From Plenodomus lindquistii (Eukaryota; Ascomycota; Dothideomycetes; Pleosporales; Leptosphaeriaceae): a stretch of 64,000 bases of DNA. Position 1 is the first letter of the stretch, and the number at the start of each line of letters is the position of its first letter. The DNA is taken from positions 62,001 through 126,000 of the forward strand of contig JANUWI010000011.1 of NCBI GenBank assembly GCA_025504975.1, read 5' to 3'. A model generated the notes under the pieces. That model was not told where the DNA came from. It did not search any database and saw nothing but the letters and a program-made list of their open reading frames with translations. A program made the translations under genes and the position numbers. Shown in pieces: positions 1-12,149 of the stretch.

Positions 1-66
1 CACGCTGCTTGCTGTCTGACGGTTGACTGACTTCTCGACCACCGCCATCGCCGTCGAGTCGTCACC

Positions 67-1533
67 ATGTCGAGCAATGCTACTGCTGCCAGTACGTTGC
101 TGCCTTCCCTTGTCTCTGCCTCTCCTCCCCCCTCTGCTTCTTCTGCCTCTCCTCCCAGTCCGTCTGTAACACCGTCTGCAGCGCCCTCGGCTGCCCCGTC
201 GCAACCTTCACAGCCCTCCTCACCACCACCGTCGTCCGCTGCTGCTGCTCCCTCGCCTTCGTCTAACCAACAATCAGCGGCGCCGCCCGCCTCGAGCGCT
301 GCCCCTTCACCGCCGCCCGCCTCGAGCCAGCCGCCCACGAGCCAGCCGCCGCCCGCGCCATCGTCGAGCCCTGCCCCAGCACCCTCGTCGGCAGCACCAC
401 CACCGCCGCCGCCATCATCAGCACCACCACCACCGCCCGCGTCAAGCGCACCGCCCCCAGCGCAATCTTCGGCAGCCCCTCCCCCCAACACCACGCCCAC
501 GGGCGCGCCCGACGACACCACCCAAGTCATCACAGCCTCGCAGGCCGCCCCGACCACGGACATCACCACCATTGTCGTCACGTCGACACCGCCCGGCCCA
601 AATGCATCGCCCACTGTCATTGTCATCACGTCGACCGTCAGTGCCCCCAATGGCGCGACCAACACTGCCAATGGCGGCGCGACTAACACGCGCTCTGCCA
701 ATCCAAGCAGCACCGACCCGACACAGCTGCAGAATGCCCAAAAAGAGAGCTCTGGTGGCCTGAGCACCGGCGGCAAGACTGCCATCGCCGTCGTCATCCC
801 CGTCGTGGTCGTCGCCCTCCTCGTCATTGCCGGCCTCTTCTTCTGGCGCAAACGCAAGCAGCGCAAGACAGCCGAAGACGAGCGCCGCAAGGAGGTCGAA
901 GAGTACGGATTCAACCCCAACCACGACCCCACCCTCCCTGCCGTCGGCGGCCTCGCCATGGCCGAAGACGACAGCGGCTACCGCGGCTGGGGCAACACTG
1001 CCACGAGCTCCAACCGCAAGGCCTCGACCACCCTGACCTCGGGCATGACGTACTCGGACAGCAACAGCAACCCCGGCGGCTACAACAACGTGAGCCCCCA
1101 CTCCCCAACCCAAGGCGCATACTCGGACGCCCAATCCAACGATCCTCTCGTAAACGGCCGCCGCGAAACCATGGACTCGGACGGCATTGGTGCTCTAGGT
1201 GCTGTCGGTGGTGCCGTCGCTGCCAACTCTGCACACAACGCCACCGGTGTCCACCGCGGCCCATCAAACGCTTCATCATCCTACTCTGCCGCCGGCCGCT
1301 CGGACGGCTCGGGCGAGTACCCCGGCATGGTTGCTGGCAGCAACCCCACTGAATTCTATACCGACCAGGGCTACTACCAAAGCGGGCCCTATGGCCAAGG
1401 GGATCCTTATGGCGGTGTCAGCGCAAACCATCAGCCCATAATACGGGATGTGAGCGCGAGGCGGAATACGCGGATCGAAAACCCAAGCGTGTTCCCGCAG
1501 CAGGGCAACTCGGGCATCGCGCAGAACTTTTAG
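67..1533 (+). CDS. Ser/Pro-rich single-pass membrane protein with cytoplasmic tail
   Basis: Single-exon frame of 488 codons. The start is the first ATG after an in-frame TGA at 28-30 and has a good context (GTCACCATG). Residues about 1-230 are a Ser/Pro/Ala/Thr-rich stalk that looks heavily O-glycosylated. A strong hydrophobic segment at about 239-260 is followed at once by a basic stop-transfer run (WRKRKQRK). The remaining ~220 residues are a hydrophilic Gly/Ser/Asn/Tyr-rich tail. This layout resembles fungal wall-stress sensor-like proteins (Mid2/Wsc type), but no WSC or other cysteine domain is present and no classical N-terminal signal peptide is visible, so export would depend on the single membrane segment. 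Function is inferred from architecture only. The gene is convergent with the R3H-SUZ gene downstream. Confidence 0.75.
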   Translation: MSSNATAASTLLPSLVSASPPPSASSASPPSPSVTPSAAPSAAPSQPSQPSSPPPSSAAAAPSPSSNQQSAAPPASSAAPSPPPASSQPPTSQPPPAPSSSPAPAPSSAAPPPPPPSSAPPPPPASSAPPPAQSSAAPPPNTTPTGAPDDTTQVITASQAAPTTDITTIVVTSTPPGPNASPTVIVITSTVSAPNGATNTANGGATNTRSANPSSTDPTQLQNAQKESSGGLSTGGKTAIAVVIPVVVVALLVIAGLFFWRKRKQRKTAEDERRKEVEEYGFNPNHDPTLPAVGGLAMAEDDSGYRGWGNTATSSNRKASTTLTSGMTYSDSNSNPGGYNNVSPHSPTQGAYSDAQSNDPLVNGRRETMDSDGIGALGAVGGAVAANSAHNATGVHRGPSNASSSYSAAGRSDGSGEYPGMVAGSNPTEFYTDQGYYQSGPYGQGDPYGGVSANHQPIIRDVSARRNTRIENPSVFPQQGNSGIAQNF

Positions 1534-3126
1534 GCATTTGATGGGTTCTTTGCGGCGTTTTTATTCTTCGAATACGATGTTTGTTCATGACACATCGCTA
1601 ATTGTACATTGCGACATCCACACACTTACCATTTACTATCTACCTATCGCTGTCATCACCATCATCTTCTTTATTTTTCTTCATTCATGTTCAGGGTCAT
1701 TGTCGAGATATATACCATTACGGTGGGCGTTTTTATCGGAAAGGAAATTTGTTTTGTTTTCATTCCAAACTCTATCACTACCACTGCGCAACACCTTTTT
1801 TCCTTGTTATCTACACGTGCGGAATGTCCGACCCTAGCTAGAGTGAAGTATGGTAGGTGGGGTATGCATATACGCGCGTTGTTGCATATGCACAGTCAGC
1901 ACCATTGAGATTAGGCACGAATCGAGGCTGTGTGACGAGGAAGAGGGGGGTACGAGATTACCGAGTATGGTGTGGTGGGGGGAGGTCATGTAGATGGATG
2001 GGTTTGTGAGACGAGGGAAGGGAAGGGAAATGGGGGGTAAAGCTGTAGAAGAAGAAGAAGAAGAAGAAGATATTGGGATTTTGAAACATGGAGTTGTGAA
2101 TCTCGCCTACTTGGAAGGGAGAAGGTGTGAGAGAAGAGCAATATGTGTTTGTGTGGATAGTCTTGTTGTGCATTGTGTATAAGAGTGGTCGTGGTGATGG
2201 CAGTAAGCGAGAAAATACTATCGTTGTGTTATTGTGTTGTTTTAATTCCTTGCAAATCTGTTGAGTTGTGCATTGCATTGTATTCCTGATGGTTGGTTGG
2301 TTGTGGGTCATTGAATCTGGCGATTTGTCGTCTGCTCGCGGTGCTTGGTTGCTTATTGTCTTCACTATTATCGTCGAGCTCCTCTACATGAAGGACTAGA
2401 CTTGACTAGTAGACTGACTAGACAAGATTGAGTACATACATGGATTTTCGTATCCCTGTTCGTTGTCCGTCGTTTTGTGTGCTAGAACAAGAACGAGACA
2501 AGACGAGGCCGCGTCTTGGCCAAGGAAATGGATTGAATTGAATGTTTTTCGGTGACGTAAAGGTTTGGAGGAATTTGAACTTCGATACGTCACGGCACGT
2601 TTGATTATACTATGCCGTCCAAAGCGAGGAGTGAGTAGTCATTGACTTGCGCTCTGTGAATGAAAAGGTGGATACTGGGCAAGCCCCTCACTTCACACAC
2701 CAGCAATACAAACTTACCGTACTCATACTCACAACATCCACCTCCCACAATACGCAAAAACACACTCATGGTCGAAAACTTCTTTTCATTACTAGATTAT
2801 AAACCGGAAAAAGAAACAATCGAGACGCCCCCACCCATGCCCTCCGTATGACCGCTTTTCCCATTGACCGCACTACAGGTCGAACGAACGAACGACACGT
2901 CATTGACCATGGCCAGAGAAAACTTTCGAATGTCCCCTTAGTCCATGGATGCAGAGACCCGTAAAACGACTTCAGCAATTTGCTCTCACAACACCAAATA
3001 CGCCGTCATGTGCTCCGCCAGCCTGTGACCTGTCGAATGAGGAATAGAATGCGCAAAAGACAATGCAAGCATATTAAGCAGTGGCACCATCGCAATGCTG
3101 AAAAAGAGGATTGTTTCGTGAGGGCG
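1534..3126. other. Convergent intergenic region with GAA tract
   Basis: This is the 3' space between two convergent genes. It holds a short (GAA)n tract near 2047-2070 and no frame with convincing coding character. The open frame on the minus strand at 1958-2365 is low-complexity and has no recognisable domain. Confidence 0.6.
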
Positions 3127-5815
3127 TTAGTTGAGACCGTTGTTGTTGTTGTTGAAAGAAGCTTGTCCAGCACCTCCGCGAAGCGACGTCGGCTGGCCGG
3201 CGCTAACCATGCCGTTGGACATGTTACTGGGGACTCGAGTCATAGAAGGAAGAGCAAACTTGGGCGCAGACTGCTGGGTCGGAGCAGGAGCAGGAGGCTT
3301 GGGAGGTAGGTGAGACGGCGTTCCATACTTGGCGATGCTGTTCTGTAGTGATGTCGAATCGCCGGGCTGTGAGGCAATCCTGTTCATCGATGAGCCTGAG
3401 CCATTACCTTGCATGCTCTGAGGAGAACCAAAAGATGGCGTCGAATTGGCCGTCGGACTCTGTCGAGGCATCTGAGTGGCCATGGGGTGCTGGCTCGGGG
3501 TTTGGAAGCCACCGTAGCCAGACATTTGGGGCGGACCCTGACCCATGTACGATGGCACACCATGTGGTATGAAGGACTGCGTTGCCGGATTGAATTGAGG
3601 GCGAGTGTAACTGCCTGGGATGGGATGCTGGTTTCGATTGGGCTTTCCGTTGTAACCATGAGGCGTATATTGGTATGGATAAGGCCCGGGTCCTTGCGCT
3701 GGATGCGGTGCAGACATGGGTCGATTGCCAGAGCCTGGCTGCGCATATGTGTTGGGAGCCATTGGGTATGAAGGCTGCTGAGGGGCCTGAGGCCAGCCTG
3801 AATTCATGGGCATGTGTTGAGGGGGCTGATATGTGTCCTGATACGCAGCCATCTGGGGATTGGCCATCTTTGGGGTGACCTGAGAAGGCATGCCTGCATT
3901 CTGAAACGACGACATCCCACGCTGAAAATCTCCAGAAAGATCGTATGCATTTTGCCCTTGCACATAGCCAGGGTACATCATTGGGTTGCTGGGAGGCGGG
4001 TACTGCTGACCATTCCATCCGTATTGCGATTGCGGTTGCATGTCAGGTGACATCATGGTAGGGTATGGCGTGATATAGGACGGTGGCGGAGAAGCTGCAA
4101 CATTCATGCTCGTGTATTGTGCATTCGGCGATGGCCCTGGAAAGTTGTTGTAGTATACGACATTGTCGGCTGGGTACCCAGGTACTGGGTACTGCTGGGG
4201 ATAGTACGCGTTAAAGTGCGATCTCGCCTGAAAGTCGTCGTCGTCGTAGTTGCGCTGCTTCTTGGTGGTCTTCTTCTTACCAGACGCCGAGCTTGACCTC
4301 GAGATATCTTTATCCTTTTCCTTCTCTTTGTCTTCACCCGATCCAGTGCCCTCGGCGGACTCGGTTTCTTCGCTTTTCTCACCAAAGATGCGCTTCCTAG
4401 CTTCACGGTAACGTGCTTCACGTTCTTCGCGAGTAAGAGCACCCTTGTCTTTGCCGTCGGCACCATCGTTGCTTCCATCACTGCCGCCCATCTCAGAGGT
4501 AGCCTTGGAAGGGTTCTGTGAATTGGATGTTGTGTTCGTCCCTGATTTACCATCGTCGCGACGCATAATTTTGCGAGTGGGGAGCTCTACAGGGGGCGTG
4601 CTGTTGCCCTTTGCAGGATCGACCATTTGTGAGACCGGAGGAGGGCTACAGGGCGTTAGTGTGCGCTCGATAAACGTTATCCGCTCAGCTTACATTCTGC
4701 AGTATGGCGTGCGAGTAATCTTCACGCCAGTCATTGTGTTATCAACGACATGTCCCAGCAGATAGTAGTCAGCGAGACGATGGGCAAGCATCCTATAAAA
4801 GGTATTGCAGTTTGGTAGAGAGTACTCGCTTTCACTAGAGTTTTATCAGTATACTCGGTACAAGTGTTTCACATAGGTGCTGTAGCTTACCGCGAATCTT
4901 TGATGAAGTCGATGAAGTCTTGCTCAATCTTGACCACGAAAAGGCGATCGCGAGGAGACTGTAGCGCCTCAAGCAGCTTCTCATCTGGGATGGCAGCCAT
5001 GTTTGGTTGACCGTTGACAAGCGGTTGAGAGACGGGTCTTGCTCCATTCAATGACTGGCTAGGGTCATACAGCGTCTGCGGACCATTGGGCAAGTTGGGG
5101 AAGCGCCCAGGTGGAACGCCTCTGTGAGGCTGAGGGTTCATGACTGCAATCTCATGTAGCTGGTCACGGAACGCGCGGGCGGCGCCATTGTCAGAGCCTT
5201 GTCGCGAGTCTGCAATGACCGACTCTGGAGGGGAAATGACGTCCTCTTCCTCGACTGCACGAAGGCTGGCGCTATCGTCTGGGCGTAGCGACTCTTTTTC
5301 GTCAAGCGCAAAGGTCGTTCCAGAGGCAACACTCTTGCCGTCGATGCTGGGGGGCTTCCCGGAACCATCTGACGAAGATAGTTGTGTGCGGATGTCTTCT
5401 GCAGCGGAGACCTTCACAATCGCAACAGACTGCGGCTGTTGGTCACTTCCGTCCGCCTTCACCTCAGGCGGTTGCACGGTAGACAAAGAGTGGGTGGGTT
5501 CAACTGGCTGCACTGCTTGTGCAGTCTGGACAGGTTTGCTGGTCCCGTTTTGGCCTACGACGACCCTCGGGGAGTCTCCATTGCCAGCAGTAGGAATGGA
5601 ACGCGCCTTTTGCGCGTGGGAGGGGATTCTGGGCGTCGCGACGGGAGGTCGAGGCTTGTGAGCCACGTCCTTTGGGGGTGGGGCCTTGAGTGCGGAAGCC
5701 GCAACCTGGACGTGTTATTGGTTGATCGTCTGCCCACAACATGACATGCGCTCACCTTTGCGAACGAGGGCCTCAGCTGGGGCTGTTCGGCAGGCGCTGG
5801 AACTGCAGACGCCAT
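3127..5815 (-). CDS. R3H-SUZ domain RNA-binding protein
   Basis: Four exons on the minus strand: 5756-5815, 4891-5705, 4694-4834 and 3127-4645. They join in frame at GT-AG introns of 50, 56 and 48 nt to give 844 residues. The ATG at 5815 (MASAVPAPAEQ) is the first in its exon. The R3H domain lies around residues 270-335 with the signature R306-xxx-H310 (YRMLAHRLADYYLLGH). A SUZ motif follows, with RKIMRRDD at about 363-370 and the basic YREARKRIFGE near 418-428. The rest is a long Gln/Pro/Tyr/Asn-rich low-complexity tail. R3H binds single-stranded nucleic acid and the SUZ motif is found in RNA-binding proteins, so a cytoplasmic mRNA role is likely; the exact target is unknown. It is divergent from the zinc-knuckle gene. 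The R3H core is split by an intron, so single-frame searches would miss it. Confidence 0.88.
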
Positions 5816-6553
5816 GTCGTTCAATGTGGGGGCAATATGGCAGCGCTGGCAATTGGGCGTTTGCTTGCACGAGGAGCGGCTGGCACGCTGTTGCGCAGCT
5901 CACGGTGCAAATGCAGGGCAAGAGGGGGGATTCGGCGAAGCTCAACGGCGCAAACAGGTGGTCGTGGAGCGAAACGAAGGTGGAGGGCAGCCCAAGTGAT
6001 TGACGAAAAGATTTTTTTGTTTCAGGAAATGGGGTGCTCAAGGAAAGTCGCAATAGCCGCGGCCAGGAAGCAGGACATGTTGGTGTGCCGACATTCGTAG
6101 CAGTGCAAGGCAGAGAGGGTGGTGGAGGTGGTGGAGGTGGTGGTGGTGGTGGTGGTGGAGGGTGAGGGAATGCGGTGAAGCAGCCTTGACGACGGGCGGA
6201 CGTCTACTCTACTCGTGCTCTCGTACTCTAGTGGGGGCAGCGCAGCCAAGCACCCGTTGCAACAGGGGGCGCACGACAACAGACGAGGGGTGAATTGGCT
6301 CGTCGGGGGCGAGGCAGCGAGACCAGGCTGGTGTGCGGGGGGGGAGAAGAGCAGGTGTCGGCCGGTCACTCTCTCATCGCAGACAAGCCCGGCGCCCAGC
6401 ACAGCAAGCAAGTGGGCGTCATTTTACGTCCGTGCCCGCCTTCGGCCTCCGATGCATTTCTCCGACCCCTGTCACGTGCCAAAAGATGCACAACAGTGCA
6501 ACATTGGAACTTGGTTTACTGTTACCCAACTACTACTACCAGCCTTGCCCGCC
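5816..6553. promoter_or_regulatory. Divergent promoter region with GGT microsatellite
   Basis: A 0.74 kb space separates the divergent R3H-SUZ and zinc-knuckle genes and must hold both promoters. A GGT/GGAGGT simple repeat lies at about 6118-6164. No clear TATA box was found. The zinc-knuckle reading frame stays open upstream to 6215, but that stretch lacks conserved features, so I read it as 5' leader. Confidence 0.5.
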
Positions 6554-7609
6554 ATGTTCCGCCGTCCAGGAGCCGGGCGCTCAAAGGCCACGCCCGACAC
6601 GCAGTGTCAAAAGTGCCTGCAACGAGGCCACTACAGTTACGAGTGCAAAGCCCCTGCGCAAGAGCGACCATACAAACCGCGCCCATCCAGAACGCAGCAG
6701 CTGCTGAACCCAAAGCTACAGCCCAAGCTCACTCAACAAGTCCCCGCCGAGCTGCTAGGCAGGAAAGGCGTCGCCAACGAGATTCTCAGAAAGAAAGAGG
6801 AGGAGCGTAGGCGTTCGCGCTCTCCATCATCATCTGCAGATTCCGTGTCCACTATATCAACCAACCGCTCGCCCTCGCCATCGCGTTCCCCCCCACCGAG
6901 GAGGAATGATGCGCCAAAGACTAGAGGAAGCGACGACCAGGCGCGTGGAAAGCGCAGAAGACGTTCAGTCTCCATGGACTCGCGCTCCACCGACGACGAG
7001 CGCCATCGCGACCGCAACACACGCCGACGCATGAGTTCCTTCAGTCCAGGCGAACGAGGCCGCCGAAGATCGAGGTCGCGATCCTCACGTCTGCGACCCA
7101 CCATTGAGAACGGCGCTGCTAGGTTATCCCGAGACAGGAGCAGAAGCGTGGGTTCGCGTAGTCGCGGCACAAGGAGGCACGAGCAGCGACCATACCGGCG
7201 AATTTCCCCGTCGAGATCGAGATCGAGATCACGAACGCACGATCGCATGGACATATCCGAAGAGCAACCCAGGAATGGAGCTCGAGGAAGCAGACGCGGC
7301 GCATCGCCTCCCAGACGAGGAGGTCCAGCGCCACAAGACAGTCGTGACAGAAGTCCAAGCCCATACTCCAAGAGAGCAGCATCACGACGGTCGCCGAGCC
7401 CTCACCGACGACAGAGAAATGGCGACCGCGAATACGATAGACCCCGTGGAGCACCTGGACGCAATCGATTCGGCGATGAACCTGCCGTACCGTATCAGCG
7501 AGCTGGGCCACCGCCGGCGCAACCGCCTCCCCCACCAGTCCAGAGAGAGCGCAGCCTGAGTCCGTTTAGCAAGCGCGTGGCCTTGACACGAGCTATGCAA
7601 GCGGGTTGA
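6554..7609 (+). CDS. Zinc-knuckle (CCHC) RS-rich protein, ZCCHC10-like
   Basis: Single exon, 351 residues when started at the ATG at 6554 (MFRRPGAG, context CCGCCATGTT). An N-terminal CCHC knuckle has C18, C21, H26 and C31 (CQKCLQRGHYSYEC), as in the ZCCHC10-type knuckle family, where it sits near the N terminus. A Glu/Arg helix (ILRKKEEERRR) follows. From about residue 90 to the end the protein is an Arg/Ser/Pro-rich domain with many RS, SRS and SPSP steps, repeating SPYSKRA/SPFSKRV near the end. This layout points to a nuclear RNA-processing or splicing-associated factor (inference from domains). The frame is open upstream to 6215, so a longer product cannot be excluded, but the family starts just before the knuckle. 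Confidence 0.85.
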   Translation: MFRRPGAGRSKATPDTQCQKCLQRGHYSYECKAPAQERPYKPRPSRTQQLLNPKLQPKLTQQVPAELLGRKGVANEILRKKEEERRRSRSPSSSADSVSTISTNRSPSPSRSPPPRRNDAPKTRGSDDQARGKRRRRSVSMDSRSTDDERHRDRNTRRRMSSFSPGERGRRRSRSRSSRLRPTIENGAARLSRDRSRSVGSRSRGTRRHEQRPYRRISPSRSRSRSRTHDRMDISEEQPRNGARGSRRGASPPRRGGPAPQDSRDRSPSPYSKRAASRRSPSPHRRQRNGDREYDRPRGAPGRNRFGDEPAVPYQRAGPPPAQPPPPPVQRERSLSPFSKRVALTRAMQAG

Positions 7610-9738
7610 AGCGGGGATTGGTAGTCAAGGCATAATAACCGAAGGGTATTGATGAGAGGACAATGCGCTTCGACAATTTTGAAGCATACGCTGGTGTTAT
7701 TGTTCCTCGGATGGCCAGGTTTTGATTCGGGGCGTTGTGGAAAATGCGGTCCTCTGGTTCCTCGCATATCATAGAGCCTATTATTGTAACTTCCCATGGC
7801 GAACGACCCGATCGTAAGGCGGAAGAAACAGAATTATTCCCTCGGATCTTCAAGCGTGGTATGATTTGATGTCATCATTGGGTCTTGAAACACTGTTGCA
7901 TAATCAGCCTTCATCAATTAGTTTAGCATTGATACTCAAATCAACTTCAGTTTTTTTTTATGGAGAATGCTATTTTATACTCTCATTTCGTCTGCGAAGA
8001 GTCCACCTCTTTGTCTAATAGGACCTGGTACTGCTTAAATCATCGCGACTAGTATATCCATGAACTCTTGCTCTACAAAAAGCCCCGAAACACATACGAC
8101 ATTTTCGCCCTGACGCCCTGATAAGTTTGGAGAGGTATTAAGCATATCTGCAGCTTCAGCTTCAGACTCAAATATGTGATTGTAAATTCACTATCCACTT
8201 CCAAGTCTAGATTCTATCACGCATAGTAGAAAATTTCGAACAGCTCTGGGGAACCTGACATCTTTAATTCTCAGGCGGAATAGATACGTTCCTTGGAGAA
8301 ATCTGTCAGTACTTATGCAAATGAAGGGTTTCTTGCACGCGTGAATAGTGGAGATTCTCGACGAGTAGGATGGTTGTTTGGAGGGAATAGGAAAGTGCGT
8401 GAGGTTATGGCGTTGAGGTGGCGAGAGCGGGAAAGGGAAAGTAAGAGTGGAGGAATGTGTTTTGGCATAGATTAATGGATGGGATGTGGTTGGCTTGTAG
8501 GGGTGCGTAGTGGGTGATGATATGGTGAGGTGACGACGGAGGATCAGGACGGCGAGGGAGTGGGAGGGTTTGGGAGGGGGTGTTGTGTGAGACGCTGGTA
8601 GTAGTGAATTTAGAGGTGGCGTAGAGTGTTAATGGGAGGTTTGGTGGCTGCGCTGTTATAACTTGTAACGGGTTGATGGGTTCATATTAGGGCATATATA
8701 CCAGGCGTCTACCTGTAGTTTTTGTTGGAGGTAAACGTTCCTGGTCACTGTTGAGAGAAGCGTACGTAGAGGAAGTGGAGAAAGCTAGTCAGCCCGGAGT
8801 ATGGATACAGGATTGTGATATACTTGGCCCTACGGACGACCCTACCTATTACATCTCGTTAATACAACATGCGCTACTCCTGCTGCTGACCTTCGTGAAA
8901 GCTCGAACTTAACTTGCGTAGCCTATCGGCAAGCCAGGTCAATGTGGACATCCCTAGTGAAGCAGTCCTTCGCTATAACATTTCAGTCTCTTAGTTCCAG
9001 GCTGATGCTGGACTTTCTTGGAGTCCCTCGGTCTCGATCAAGGTAGACGGAGTCACTGCTTTAGATCAGGGTGGGGAAATTGGCGCTGATGCTGGGACGT
9101 GACCGACGGTATAATAACCACCAATTTTCGCACGATGATCATGGGCGCAATGCACACTATTCCCTATGCCCAGAAACGATGATCTTGTCCCGTCTTGTGA
9201 GCCATTTGACTTGCGCCATTCTCTGCCAGAAAATCTTTGGAGGTCTGATCTCACGAAGAATACAAACGGTCAGGGTCGCTTGCTTTGCAGCGATAATACC
9301 ATGAGATATTTAGTCAGAGTCAAGGCAAAACAGCCTCTTTAGACGTTGAAATGTTCAGATCAAACCCATGATGGACGAATGGAGTGTGGGCAGTCCCGTG
9401 AAGTGCTTCGTCAACTGCATGTTGGCACAGCTGGTTGAGTGTATCCTTCACCTTGTATCGCTTTACGGCCTGATACAATTCAAGTTTTCCATGCGCAGCT
9501 ATTTGCGCCGCGCAAGACTCCCGCAAATTCAATATGCAGTATGATCCACATCATTCTTCCCGAACGCGTTGGCGAACCCTTTCTTGCCGTTTGCTCTCAT
9601 CTTTCTGCGGCATATCCACCTTCACCTTTGGTGATCAACGCCACGATCTCAGATCCATGATATCTCTCCACTTTATCCTACCTATGGTACTTCAAGATTC
9701 TGTCAAAATCAACGACCAATCCTTCACAACTTCGAATA
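7610..9738. other. Gene-free 2.1 kb region
   Basis: No gene is supportable here. It begins with the 3' flank of the zinc-knuckle gene and includes a G-rich stretch at about 8390-8600. The only open frames are short, on conflicting strands, and lack family features. CT-rich leader-like sequence near 9600-9735 precedes the first BTB copy and resembles the region upstream of the third copy. Confidence 0.5.
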
Positions 9739-10629
9739 ATGACCAGTAACGAGAAAGACAAGGCGGTCCGCTTCAGATACGTGAAGGTAAATCGCAGCGC
9801 TTCACGGAATGCTCGCTGACGTTAAGCGTACAGTGCCATCGCGAGGAAGACGGATTTGCCATCGTCGAGGTTGGGTCGATACGCACTTAGTTTCATATCC
9901 ATGTGGCACTGCTCAGCAAGCACTCCGAGTTCTTCAAGAAAGCTTTGAGTCGTCCATGGAAGGAAGCACAAGATCGCGTGGTTAGGCTCGAAGATGTGAA
10001 GTGCAGGACTTGTTCGTGACCTCCAAGGTATAACGTTTGGACACTGTGCGCTGCTGATAACGTCCCCAGTTGACCTTTTCACGGAGTGGTTCTACACCCA
10101 ACGGCTGCCTCACATCAAGCTGGACGTTAACACAAATAAACTTGAACAATGGATGCAGGAGCAGCAGCTCGCCAGGATCAAAGCCTCTATCCTTGTTGAC
10201 CAGGTGCTCACACCCGAGTTTTGACGTGCTGTTGTACGAAGTCTTGCACGCTACTTGATATCCTTCAAAGCACCACCTTACTACAGGGCTGTCACTATTG
10301 CCTTCCGGAATCTCCCTACTGGACATCTAATTCTCGATCTACTTGTCGATGCGCAATGTGCATTCTTCAACTCATATATGGATACGATAGGCGGCGATGA
10401 ATGGCAGCGTCGACGTGAACTCCCAAATGAGTTTCTCACCGCCGTTATGGATAGATACGGTGATTTCTTGGCTAGCGAAGACAAGGGGATTGTCATAGAC
10501 CAGTGAGACTATCATGAGCACGATGACAGCGAAGCATGCGCTGCTTGTAAGGCGAGAGCTTCGGAGGAGGCTAGCTTGGATAGCTTTCTAGATATTGCAT
10601 CACCGACAATCGATGATGCGAGCACATAG
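9739..10629 (+). pseudogene. BTB/POZ domain protein, copy 1 of tandem array (broken)
   Basis: This is homologous along its length to the intact copy at 10981-11872. The BTB region reads as a short first exon, then FFKKALSRPWKEAQDRVVRL, then a third part with FTEWFYTQRLP and FRNLPTGHLILDLLVDAQC. In-frame stops interrupt it: TAG at 9888-9890 inside the BTB fold, TGA at 10222-10224, and TGA at 10504-10506, where the paralogues have the Cys of a conserved C-DYH motif. The conserved C-terminal tail with spaced Cys and His residues is still readable after the last stop. Intron positions match the other copies. Three independent lesions make it a pseudogene and not a sequencing slip. Confidence 0.75.
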
Positions 10630-10980
10630 AGTCACGATGTTGTGGCAGAAAGAAATAAAGCGTGTAGGGCGGGCTACATAGGCAGGCAACGGAACATATG
10701 TAGCAGATACCATATGGTCCAGTCTTGAGCACATGTAAAGTGACGATTCTATGCACGGCTACCTGCCCAGCAAATCCTGCATTGATCTTTGATGTGAACA
10801 GCGTGCCATGCACGAGCCATGGTGAAGATGACAGACTCTCGCGGCGATTTAGTTGCATTTCCATTATATGGCCATCACCTGCCTTCACCGCCGCATTCAC
10901 CTCACCACTAGCTGGGTTTTAAGCTGCGGTCGCCCACAACCCACTTCAACAACCGTCACACTTCTCATCCAACCACCGTC
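10630..10980. other. Spacer between BTB copies 1 and 2
   Basis: No coding evidence. The last ~70 bases are pyrimidine-rich, ending in a CCACCGTC context before the ATG at 10981, as expected for a fungal core promoter and leader. Confidence 0.45.
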
Positions 10981-11872
10981 ATGCCAAGCGATACTATGCC
11001 GCCGCTTCCAAGGTATCCCACCCTAGATTGCAATGCATCGATATCATATAGGCTAACAAGTTCAGCGCGGTTGCATCCGAGCCAACCAACGTGGTGGTCG
11101 AGATTGGGCCGGAAAAGAAGAAGTACTATCTACAAAAGTCTCTCCTTGCTGCTCATTCGGAGTATTTTGTGACAGCTGTCGGTGGATTGTGGAAGGAGGC
11201 ACAGGATGGTGTCATCAAGCTCGAAGATGTGGACTACGAGACGTGTAAGAGCAAAATCCGGAATGCTTTATGGGTATGGAGAGCATTCGGTAGCCACTAA
11301 CACATGACGTAGTCGAGTTCTTCGCAGACTGGATGTACACTCAAAGGCTCTCCATTCATGATGAACACTGGTCGAGGACCTTTGACGACGATGAAGCGGA
11401 CCATATCTACGAAATCGTCCGCATCAAGGCTACCATTTTCGGGAACAGAATCCTCGCTTACGACTTCGAAACTTCAGTTCGCATCAACTTGACTAGGGTC
11501 ATGGTCTCATACCGCCACTGCCCTCACGAGACAATTGTTTTCGCATTTGAGAACCTTTCTACCCATGATCCCATTCTGGAACTGCTGGTGGACAGACAAA
11601 TCAAAGACTTCAATGAAATACTTGATTATGGGGGCATGGAAGCACTTCAAAAAGACCTTCCACATGAGTTTCTTGTGCGTTTCATGGTTCGACATGGTAA
11701 CGTCAGGAGCGATACAAAGTGGCATGAAACCGGTCTGGACGAATGCAATTATCATCGAAATACTAGGAAACATGAACGCAAGGAGTGCAAGAAAGAAGCA
11801 GCCGAGCTGGTTGCTCTAGAGGAGCGGATTAGGGAGGATTCTCTGAGAAGGGAAGGGAAGCTATCTTGCTAG
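10981..11872 (+). CDS. BTB/POZ domain protein, intact copy 2 of tandem array
   Basis: Three exons, 10981-11012, 11066-11244 and 11313-11872, joined by GT-AG introns of 53 and 68 nt, give 256 residues with no stop. The BTB fold spans about residues 15-120, with VVVEIGPEKKKYYLQKSLL, LAAHSEYFVTAVGG, the typical LWKEAQDGVIKLEDVDYETF, and FFADWMYTQRL after the second intron. The distal half holds a conserved FAFENLSTHDPILELLVD block, LPHEFLVRFM, and a C-terminal segment with spaced Cys/His (DECNYH, ERKECK). BTB domains mediate dimerisation and often recruit substrates to cullin-3 ligases; fungi carry large families of short BTB-only proteins of this shape with unknown targets. It is the only one of the four tandem copies without inactivating changes. 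Confidence 0.82.
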
Positions 11873-12149
11873 GCCGCCCTACGAGCTTGTTACATTTAGC
11901 CACCGAGGAGATACACGGTCATTCGTACATAGACCAGCTGTTTCTCCGTTTTGAGTGCAGTGAAACGAGCTCTATGAAAGTTTGCCTCCTTCATCGAGGA
12001 GATCTCAGTTCTCAACTATCGCTTGGTTGGGTGCGAGTGATGAATTTCCACATTGCGCGACTGCCCACCTTCACCTTCGTTTTCGCTTAGCACGCTATGA
12101 CCGCCATATTTAACCTCTCACCTTCAACCTGTTTCTCAAATTACGCCAT

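Noticed and set aside
442..1134. Open frame on the minus strand opposite the Ser/Pro-rich gene
   Set aside because: Its composition is the mirror of the biased plus-strand codons and it shows no domain; a shadow.
1958..2365. 135-codon minus-strand frame in the convergent spacer
   Set aside because: Low complexity, His/Thr/Phe runs from a GAA tract, no family features.
5140..5661. 173-codon plus-strand frame opposite the R3H-SUZ gene
   Set aside because: Lies entirely over a well-supported exon on the other strand.
6215..6553. N-terminal extension of the zinc-knuckle protein
   Set aside because: Open but without conserved features; the knuckle family starts just after the ATG at 6554.
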